Shown here one piece after another: positions 15,824-20,830 of a stretch of 20,830 nucleotides of DNA. Where the stretch lies: NCBI GenBank assembly GCA_964385195.1, contig CAYLOC010000032.1, positions 1-20,830 of the forward strand, in the 5' to 3' direction. A program made the translations under genes and the position numbers. Positions within the stretch are counted from its first letter, which is position 1; each line of letters begins with the position of its first letter. Under the pieces are notes generated by a model, which saw only the letters and a list, made by a program, of their open reading frames with translations, had not been told where the DNA came from and searched no databases. The stretch is from CAYLOC01 sp964385195. GTDB lineage: Bacteria; Actinomycetota; Actinomycetes; Propionibacteriales; Nocardioidaceae.

Positions 15824-18181
15824 GTGTTCGACCCTGCCATGGTGGTACGACGACTGGCCACACCGGCCGATCGGGAGCGCCGGTTGGTGCACCTCGAGAC
15901 CCGGGCGCCCCGCGAGGGTCGGCCCGCACACTGGCCGGACTGGGCGCATCCCGACGTCGTCGCTGCGCTGGCCGCACGGGGAGTGTCCGCGCCGTGGGCG
16001 CACCAGGTAGCAGCGGCGAACCTGGTGTGGCGAGGCACCCACACGGTGGTGGCGACCGGGACGGCGTCCGGCAAGTCGCTGTGCTACCTGCTCCCTGCAC
16101 TGTCCTCGATCAGGGGGAGTGTGGACGGTCCGGGGGAGCGCGGGAGCACCGTGCTGTACCTGGCCCCGACGAAGGCGCTCGCCCGCGACCAGTTGGAGCA
16201 GGTGGCCCGCCTCGACGTACCCGCGGTGCGAGCGTCCGCCTACGACGGCGATGCATCCCACGAGGAGCGGGACTGGGCGACCGCACATGCCAACTACGTG
16301 GTGACCAACCCCGACATGCTGCACCGGACCATGCTGCCCCAGCACGCCCGGTGGGCGCAGTTCTGGTCGTTGCTGCGCTACGTGGTCGTCGACGAGTGTC
16401 ACCACTACCGCGGCGTGTTCGGTGCCCATACCGCGCAGATCCTCCGCCGGCTGCGCAGGGTGGCCGCCCACTACGACGCCGAGCCGACCGTGGTGCTGGC
16501 GTCCGCGACCGTGGCGTACCCGGACCGGTCGACGAGGCGGCTCGTCGGTGTCGACACCGTCGCGGTGACTGAGGACGGCGCCCCCCGGGGGAGCACCGTG
16601 CTCGGGCTCTGGGAGCCCCCGCTGACCGGTGAGCGGGGCGAACACGAGGCGCCCGTACGTCGATCGGCACCCGCCGAGTGCGCCGAGCTGCTGGCGGACC
16701 TGGTGGCCGACGGAGTCCGGACGCTGGCGTTCGTGCGCAGCAGGCGAGCCGCCGAGTCCGTATGCCGTCACACCCGTGCCCTGTTGGAGGACGTCGACCC
16801 GGCGCTGCCGGGCCGGGTCGCTCCCTACCGCGGCGGGTATCTGCCCGAGGACCGGCGGGAGCTGGAGGATCGTCTCCGCCGTGGGGATCTGTTGGCGGTC
16901 ACGGCCACGAATGCGCTGGAGCTGGGCATCGACATTGCCGGGTTGGATGCGGTGCTCGTGGTCGGCTATCCGGGGACCCGCGCCTCGTTATGGCAGCAGG
17001 TCGGACGCGCGGGGCGGGCCGGGGCGGGCGGCATGGGGCTGTTCATCGCCCGCGACGACCCGCTGGACACGTTCTTGGTCCACCATCCGGCCACCCTGCT
17101 GGACGCACCGGTCGAGGCGTCGGTCTTCGACCCGGGCAACCCCTACGTCCTCGCGCCACATCTCTGCGCGGCCGCGCAGGAGCTCCCCCTGAGTGAGCAG
17201 GATCTCGCGTCATTTGAAGGCGAACCCGAACAGGTCGCGGACTCCCTGGCGGCCACCGGTCACCTCCGGCGACGTGGCCGCCGCTGGTACTGGGCGGGGC
17301 GTGGGAGGGCAGCCGACCTGGCCGACATCCGATCCAGCGGCGGTGCCCCTGTGCAGGTGGTGGAGTCCGACACGGGGCGCCTGGTCGGGACGGTGGACGC
17401 AGCGTCGGCGCACTCGACGGTGCACACCGGGGCGGTGTATGTGCACCTCGCCGACACCTACTTGGTCCGCGACTTCGACCACGAGGCCGGAACAGCCCTG
17501 GTGGAACGGGTCGACCCGGGTTACACCACCAGTGCCCGGGAGGTGACCGACCTGGCGGTCACCGAGGTGCTGCGGACCCAGGTCTGGGGACGGGCCACCC
17601 TGACCTTCGGCACCGTGGAGGTCTCGAGCCAGGTGGTGGCGTTCCTGAAGCGTCGACACGGCTCGATCCTCGGCGAGCAACCGCTGGACCTCCCGGCACG
17701 GCACCTCCCCACCAAAGCGGTGTGGTGGACACTGCCGGAGCCCGTCGACACCGGGATTGACCCGCGGGACCTGCCGGGCGCGGTGCACGCGGCCGAGCAC
17801 GCGGCGATCGGGCTGTTGCCGCTGTTCGCCACGTGCGACCGCGGCGACATCGGTGGCCTGTCCACGGTGTGCCACCCCGATACCGAAGCCCTCACCGTGT
17901 TCGTCTACGACGGGCATCCCGGTGGCGCGGGGTTCGCCGAGCACGGCTTCGCCGTAGCCGAGCAGTGGCTCCGGGCGACCCATGATGCAGTGGTGGCCTG
18001 TGAGTGCCCGGCCGGCTGTCCCTCCTGCGTGCAGTCCCCCAAGTGCGGCAACGGTAACGAGCCGCTGCACAAGGCGGGGGCGATCTCCCTGCTCAGGGCC
18101 GTGCTTGCCGGTGCGCGCAGCCCCGCGACCGATTACGGTGGGAGGTCCGATAGCACTGTGAGCAGAAGGGCACTGCCGTGA
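15824..18181 (+). CDS. DECH-box superfamily 2 helicase, MrfA/Hrq1-like
   Basis: A 785-aa helicase. Motifs in order: Q-like PWAHQ (57-61), Walker A TGTASGKS (78-85), APTKALARDQ (114-123), TNPDML (161-166), DECH (190-193), SAT (227-229), ATNALELGID (motif V) and QQVGRAGRAG (motif VI). The C terminus carries a five-Cys cluster (726-740, pattern C-x-C-x3-C-x2-C-x4-C) typical of the metal-binding domain of MrfA, a Bacillus repair helicase linked to mitomycin damage. In Actinobacteria this family is known as the helicase of the helicase/secretion neighbourhood because it sits next to tad-like genes, as here. The start at GTG 15824 is the first in frame; ATG 15839 is an alternative. The stop overlaps the next gene as GTGA. 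The DNA-repair role is inferred from family. Confidence 0.92.
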   Translation: MFDPAMVVRRLATPADRERRLVHLETRAPREGRPAHWPDWAHPDVVAALAARGVSAPWAHQVAAANLVWRGTHTVVATGTASGKSLCYLLPALSSIRGSVDGPGERGSTVLYLAPTKALARDQLEQVARLDVPAVRASAYDGDASHEERDWATAHANYVVTNPDMLHRTMLPQHARWAQFWSLLRYVVVDECHHYRGVFGAHTAQILRRLRRVAAHYDAEPTVVLASATVAYPDRSTRRLVGVDTVAVTEDGAPRGSTVLGLWEPPLTGERGEHEAPVRRSAPAECAELLADLVADGVRTLAFVRSRRAAESVCRHTRALLEDVDPALPGRVAPYRGGYLPEDRRELEDRLRRGDLLAVTATNALELGIDIAGLDAVLVVGYPGTRASLWQQVGRAGRAGAGGMGLFIARDDPLDTFLVHHPATLLDAPVEASVFDPGNPYVLAPHLCAAAQELPLSEQDLASFEGEPEQVADSLAATGHLRRRGRRWYWAGRGRAADLADIRSSGGAPVQVVESDTGRLVGTVDAASAHSTVHTGAVYVHLADTYLVRDFDHEAGTALVERVDPGYTTSAREVTDLAVTEVLRTQVWGRATLTFGTVEVSSQVVAFLKRRHGSILGEQPLDLPARHLPTKAVWWTLPEPVDTGIDPRDLPGAVHAAEHAAIGLLPLFATCDRGDIGGLSTVCHPDTEALTVFVYDGHPGGAGFAEHGFAVAEQWLRATHDAVVACECPAGCPSCVQSPKCGNGNEPLHKAGAISLLRAVLAGARSPATDYGGRSDSTVSRRALP

Positions 18182-18636
18182 TCGTTCTCGGGGTCTTGCT
18201 TGTCGTCGTGGCTGTTGTCGTGTCGGTCGGCATCGGTCTGCGCGCAACCCAAGCGGCATCCATCGACCTGTGGTGGTTCACGGTCAACACCACCGTGTCG
18301 GTGTTCTACTTCACCGGCCTGGTGCTGATGACCGTGGCCGTGCTCGGCCTATGGTTGCTGCTCCGCGGAGTACGCCGGGGCTACCGCCGGCGTAAGGAGA
18401 TGCGAGAGCTGCGAGCACGCGCCCAGCGGGTGGAGCCGGTCCGCGAGACCCCTCCGGCACCAGCACCTGCCGCACCACGGGAGCCGACCCGAGATGCCGA
18501 TGACTACTTCGACTCCGCCCCGCGCGAGGACGCCGCGCCAGGGGCTACTTCCTCCGAGACCCCTACCGACACCGCCTCCGGGGACGGCCAGACCTCGCCC
18601 GGGACCAGCGAAGGGTCTGACGCGCGGGAGCCGTAG
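18178..18636 (+). CDS. small two-helix membrane protein, LapA-like
   Basis: A 152-aa protein with a hydrophobic helix at about 2-20 and another at about 42-63. An Arg/Lys-rich juxtamembrane segment follows (RRGYRRRKEMRELRARAQR), then a long disordered Pro/Ala/Asp/Ser-rich cytoplasmic tail. The two-helix plus basic coiled pattern resembles the LapA/DUF1049 family, but I cannot confirm this. The GTG start at 18178 overlaps the helicase stop by four bases (GTGA) and has GAAGGG upstream, indicating translational coupling to the helicase. The last 133 bp overlap antisense with the end of the TadE-like gene. Function unknown. Confidence 0.75.
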   Translation: MIVLGVLLVVVAVVVSVGIGLRATQAASIDLWWFTVNTTVSVFYFTGLVLMTVAVLGLWLLLRGVRRGYRRRKEMRELRARAQRVEPVRETPPAPAPAAPREPTRDADDYFDSAPREDAAPGATSSETPTDTASGDGQTSPGTSEGSDAREP

Positions 18637-19016
18637 CGTCCGGTGTCGGGACCGGCGCGCGCGGTCGACTCCAGCCGCGCCCGCAGGTCAAACGGCAACG
18701 ACAAGACGTCGTGGACGGTCACCAAGACGTCTGCACCATCGGTGGTGCACGACACAGCGTTGGCGACGTGGTTGGCTCGTGCGACACGGCGTGCGGCGGC
18801 GCAGGCGTCACCTCCGTGCTGCAGCCGGGATGCGCCGGCCAGGGACGCCAGGTCCGCCGCCGCATCAAGTTGGTGCTGACGGGCAATCCCCAGCGCAAGC
18901 ACCGATCCGGCCCACAAGACGACGAGCCCCAGAGTCACGAGGCCGGCCGCCCAGACGGTCACCATCCCCGCGTCGTTCCGGCCAGGGCGCCGTACCGGGT
19001 CACTGTGCCCGAGCAC
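18504..19016 (-). CDS. TadE-like protein (Rv3654c type), pilus-neighbourhood
   Basis: A 170-aa protein. After a short polar leader comes G-MVTVW (Gly17/Met18) and a single hydrophobic helix (about 22-42), the shape of a TadE/TadG-type pseudopilin. Residue 5 of the mature part is Trp22 rather than the Glu found in the pilins and TadE next door, which I believe is usual for this subfamily. A conserved-looking segment LDAAADLASLAGA follows, as in TadG/TadE-like proteins. The final ~45 residues are low-complexity and lie antisense to the tail of the membrane-protein gene. The GTG at 19016 has GGAGGT eight bases upstream and overlaps the TadE stop by 17 bases, so it is the last gene of the pilin operon. 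Confidence 0.82.
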   Translation of the reverse strand: MLGHSDPVRRPGRNDAGMVTVWAAGLVTLGLVVLWAGSVLALGIARQHQLDAAADLASLAGASRLQHGGDACAAARRVARANHVANAVSCTTDGADVLVTVHDVLSLPFDLRARLESTARAGPDTGRYGSRASDPSLVPGEVWPSPEAVSVGVSEEVAPGAASSRGAESK

Positions 19017-19374
19017 TGCCTTCTACCTCCATCGTCGAGGTGGCGTCGATGCCTACTCCGGGAAGCGGCACCAGCAGCCACCCCGGAGGTTCTGCGTCCA
19101 CCTGCACCGTCACGGTGACCATGTCTCCGTGTTCGCTGATCCGCACCTGTGCGCCGTCAGGTGCGGACTGCCGCGCGGCTTCTTGAGCGGTCTGCCCGTT
19201 CTCGCCGCGGGCGGCCGCGCGTGCGCCGTCCCGAGCGGCGTCGACGACCCGCACCTGGGTGATGCCCAACGAGAGCAGCCACACCAGCACGAGCATGAAC
19301 ACGGCGAGCAACGGCATGATGACCGCTGCCTCGACCGTCACCATCCCATGGTTCTTTCGGCTCCGGGCCGTCAT
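19000..19374 (-). CDS. tadE: TadE-family pseudopilin
   Basis: A 124-aa protein with a basic leader (TARSRKNHG), a class III prepilin-type cleavage site G-MVTVE (Gly10/Met11, Glu15) and a hydrophobic helix (about 14-37). The segment VVDAARDGARAAARG is typical of TadE-like pseudopilins. The C-terminal part is predicted beta-rich and outside the membrane. TadE proteins are processed by the prepilin peptidase and help assemble Flp/Tad pili. The ATG at 19374 overlaps the upstream pilin stop as ATGA, showing translational coupling. The longer frame to 20004 crosses both pilin genes and was discarded. Confidence 0.87.
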   Translation of the reverse strand: MTARSRKNHGMVTVEAAVIMPLLAVFMLVLVWLLSLGITQVRVVDAARDGARAAARGENGQTAQEAARQSAPDGAQVRISEHGDMVTVTVQVDAEPPGWLLVPLPGVGIDATSTMEVEGSARAQ

Positions 19375-19562
19375 GACAGGAGGGGGATGGTCGGCACGTT
19401 CCACACCATCGAGTCGATCTCTGCCAGGATCCGCTGCAGGATGCGGAACATCACCGGCGAGATGCGGATCAGGCCGGCGGCGAAGCCGCACGCGGCCACC
19501 ACACCCACGGCGTACTCCACGGTCGTCAGTCCCGCCTCGTCGCTCGGTCGCGGGTCGGTCAT
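19371..19562 (-). CDS. Flp/DUF4244-type pilin, second copy
   Basis: A 63-aa prepilin. The leader MTDPRPSDEAG ends at Gly11, followed by LTTVEYAVG with Glu at mature position +5 and Tyr at +6, the Flp hallmark, then a hydrophobic helix containing ACGFAAG. The mature part would be 52 residues. The ATG at 19562 has a near-perfect AAAGGAGG site eight bases upstream. It is the second gene of the cluster, separated from the first pilin by a 12-bp-stem hairpin, and coupled to tadE by ATGA. It differs from the first pilin mainly after the helix (PVMFRILQRILAEI versus EWGQGLLTDVFDAI), so the two may not be interchangeable. Confidence 0.9.
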   Translation of the reverse strand: MTDPRPSDEAGLTTVEYAVGVVAACGFAAGLIRISPVMFRILQRILAEIDSMVWNVPTIPLLS

Positions 19563-19588
19563 GTGATCCTCCTTTCGGAAGGGACGGG

Positions 19589-19618
19589 CGGTGGGTGGGC
19601 GGCGAAGCCCACCCACCG
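19589..19618 (-). terminator. intercistronic hairpin between the two pilin genes
   Basis: A 12-bp perfect GC-rich stem (19589-19600 and 19607-19618) closes a six-base loop, TTCGCC on the minus-strand RNA. It begins seven bases after the first pilin stop. No U run follows, so it could be a partial terminator or a 3'-end stabiliser that keeps the first pilin message more abundant than downstream genes. Confidence 0.6.
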
Positions 19619-19625
19619 TGCCCAC

Positions 19626-19820
19626 TCAGAACGGCAGGAAATCCCAGATCGCGTCGAAGACGTCGGTCAGGAGGCCCTGGCCCCATTCCGAGGTGAGCAG
19701 CTTGACGAGGATGCCGGCGAACCCGCAGGCACCCACGGTGCCGACGGCGTACTCGGCTGTGGTCATCCCTTCCTCGTCCTGGTGCGCACGGGCCAGCCGG
19801 GAGCTGATGCGCTGGATCAT
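19626..19820 (-). CDS. Flp/DUF4244-type pilin, first copy
   Basis: A 64-aa prepilin. The polar leader MIQRISSRLARAHQDEEG ends at Gly18; the mature part begins MTTAEYAVG with Glu+5 and Tyr+6, followed by a hydrophobic helix with ACGFAG and an amphipathic end. The mature pilin would be 46 residues. The ATG at 19820 has AGGAG seven bases upstream. As the first gene of the minus-strand cluster and just before a hairpin, it is the best candidate for the major pilin subunit. In other Actinobacteria, tadA/B/C-type genes usually precede this gene; here only a gene-free stretch does. Confidence 0.9.
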   Translation of the reverse strand: MIQRISSRLARAHQDEEGMTTAEYAVGTVGACGFAGILVKLLTSEWGQGLLTDVFDAIWDFLPF

Positions 19821-20199
19821 GGAGTACTCCTCTCGTCGTGCCGCACGAGCTGTGCGGCGGTTGTGTCTGACACCAAGCAGCCTGGTTCTGGCGGCGACGG
19901 CGATCCAGGCGCGGAAAGAATCTGTTGACGGCAAGGCCGGAGTGCCGCACCTGGGGACAACGGTCGGACTGTGGACGCTGCGAGCGGGACTCACAGGTGT
20001 CCAAAACGGGTCGTTTCTGAACGAGTCAGGTACGCGGCCGACCCACGCGGTGCCGTTACGACGGTATGCAGTCGTTGCGTCCGAAGAGGTGGAGCTGGCC
20101 GACACCCGCATGGTGGCGTGCTGACTCATGACACCCCCGCCCGTCCCCGTAGCGGGATCCCGCTAGGGCACGAGGTTATACCTGGTTATACTCGGTCCT
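19821..20199. other. gene-free divergent region between pilins and mazEF
   Basis: No credible coding frame is present on either strand; the frames that cross it are extensions of neighbouring genes with no family-like content. Near the pilin side are a 7-bp hairpin (19840-19846/19852-19858, GCCGCAC/GTGCGGC) and an 11-bp odd palindrome GTGTCTGACAC (19863-19873), possibly leader or operator elements. A clear pilin promoter is not visible. The middle (about 19880-20145) shows nothing I can name. The right end holds the mazEF control region. Confidence 0.6.
20150..20192 (+). promoter_or_regulatory. mazEF promoter with candidate operators
   Basis: A 16-bp perfect palindrome, TAGCGGGATCCCGCTA (20150-20165), is followed by two direct copies of GGTTATAC (20174-20181 and 20184-20191) spaced one helical turn apart. 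The second copy contains the -10 box TATACT (20187-20192), seven bases before the mazE ATG, so the transcript is leaderless or nearly so. A ribbon-helix-helix antitoxin bound here would block the promoter, consistent with autoregulation. Confidence 0.6.
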
Positions 20200-20454
20200 A
20201 TGAAGACCGCCATCTCGATGCCAGACGAGACCTACGAGCGTGCCTCCCAACGTGCGGGCGACCTGGGCATGAGCCGCTCGGAGTTCTTCGCACGAGCCGC
20301 CCAGCGCTACCTAGAGGAGCTGGACGCGGAGTCACTGACCGGTCGCATCGACGACGCCCTCGAACGCCTCGACCTGCCGGATGAGGCCGGGGCCGCTGCC
20401 GTCGCCGCGGGCCATCACCTGCTGGACACCGCCGACGAAGACGACAAGTGGTGA
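20200..20454 (+). CDS. mazE: MazE6-like ribbon-helix-helix antitoxin
   Basis: An 84-aa protein. Residues 1-42 form a ribbon-helix-helix DNA-binding domain (KTAISMPDETYERASQRA, then GMSRSEFFARAAQRYLEEL). The C-terminal half is acidic (ADEDDKW end) and is the expected toxin-binding segment. It closely resembles, as I recall it, MazE6 of Mycobacterium tuberculosis (MKTAISLPDETF..., GMSRSEFF...AAQRYL). It should neutralise the downstream MazF and repress its own promoter. The ATG at 20200 follows the TATACT box by seven bases with no ribosome site. Its stop overlaps the toxin start, ensuring coupled translation. Confidence 0.92.
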   Translation: MKTAISMPDETYERASQRAGDLGMSRSEFFARAAQRYLEELDAESLTGRIDDALERLDLPDEAGAAAVAAGHHLLDTADEDDKW

Positions 20455-20792
20455 TTCGCCGCGCAGAGATCTACTGGGCCAACCTCGGAACCGCTTCGGG
20501 AAGCCGGCCGGCCAAACGCCGCCCCGTGCTGGTCATTCAGTCCCAGCCCTACAACGACAGCCGGCTGGCTACCGTGCTGACCGCGGTGATCACGTCCAAC
20601 ACGGCCCTCGCGACCATGCCAGGCAACGTGTTCTTGCCCGCTTCGACTACCGGGCTGCCGAGGGACTCAGTCGTCAACGTCACTGCGCTGGTCACCCTCA
20701 ACAAGATCGACCTCACCGACTGGGCCGGGCAGGTGCCGCTGAGCCTGATGCACAGCGTCGACAGCGGACTGCGCCGAGTGCTCGCACTGTGA
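20448..20792 (+). CDS. mazF: MazF6-like endoribonuclease toxin
   Basis: A 114-aa MazF/PemK-family toxin that cleaves RNA at short sequences. It contains RAEIYWANLG, GSRPAKRRPVLVIQSQPYN, TAVITSN and VVNVTALVTLNKIDL, a near match to my memory of Mycobacterium tuberculosis MazF6 (Rv1991c). That enzyme is reported to cut 23S rRNA at a UUCCU site; the same target here is inference. Two in-frame GTG codons (20448 and 20451) compete; I chose the first because the homologue begins MVI. It overlaps mazE by seven bases. All the regions usually conserved in the family are present, so the toxin looks intact. Confidence 0.93.
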   Translation: MVIRRAEIYWANLGTASGSRPAKRRPVLVIQSQPYNDSRLATVLTAVITSNTALATMPGNVFLPASTTGLPRDSVVNVTALVTLNKIDLTDWAGQVPLSLMHSVDSGLRRVLAL

Positions 20793-20817
20793 CTGCACCG
20801 TCGGCAGTGCTGCAGTC
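20791..20817 (+). terminator. possible stem-loop after mazF
   Basis: GACTGCA (20791-20797) and TGCAGTC (20811-20817) can pair around a 13-base loop directly at the mazF stop. An alternative pairing, GCACTG (20784-20789) with CAGTGC (20805-20810), excludes it. No T tract is visible before the window ends. Confidence 0.3.
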
Positions 20818-20830
20818 CGTAACGGGATCG

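Overview
This is a high-GC actinobacterial chromosome segment with mostly housekeeping genes. The lineage is indicated by frequent GTG and TTG starts, promoter boxes that sit directly before start codons (leaderless transcripts), a membrane-transporter/dTMP-kinase fusion, a Lys-tailed topoisomerase I without zinc fingers, a BldG-type anti-anti-sigma factor beside a DECH-box helicase, and DUF4244-type Flp pilins. From memory, the backbone (holB, tmk, topA, hppA, bldG, helicase, tad pilin genes) matches the topA-bldG region of Streptomyces coelicolor and, in part, the holB-topA-helicase-flp region of Mycobacterium tuberculosis. I cannot place the genus from the sequence alone.

Layout, left to right. 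Positions 1-75 hold a tRNA-Thr(CGU) on the minus strand. Minus-strand genes then run from about 5.1 kb down to 0.2 kb: an MFS-thymidylate kinase fusion, holB (ATGA overlap) and a secreted lipoprotein alpha/beta hydrolase. Upstream of these is topA (5.3-7.9 kb), separated from the fusion gene by a strong 16-bp-stem hairpin with GCGTTTGCC repeats. A GlfT2-like glycosyltransferase and a class I methyltransferase overlap as one unit (8.1-11.6 kb). They are divergent from a sulfotransferase-like gene (11.7-12.8 kb). A K+-independent-type H+-pyrophosphatase (12.8-15.2 kb) and a bldG-like gene (15.3-15.7 kb) follow on the minus strand. The plus strand then carries an MrfA-like helicase translationally coupled to a small two-helix membrane protein (15.8-18.6 kb). 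A minus-strand pilin cluster (two Flp pilins, TadE, TadE-like; 18.5-19.8 kb) converges on it with overlapping 3' ends. After a 379-bp gene-free stretch, a plus-strand mazEF module closely resembling mycobacterial MazEF6 ends the window.

Functional view: holB, tmk and topA serve DNA replication and supercoiling; the helicase probably serves DNA repair; bldG points to partner-switching regulation. The glycosyltransferase/sulfotransferase pair is the most accessory-looking part and may act on a cell-surface glycan. The pilin cluster lacks the tad ATPase, membrane-platform and CpaE genes within this window; the position where they might be expected carries the gene-free stretch and mazEF. I found no CRISPR array, insertion sequence or prophage. 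Nothing here is clearly a wholly new system. The best leads are the glycan pair, the twin-pilin operon with its intercistronic hairpin, and the topA-tmk hairpin/repeat element.
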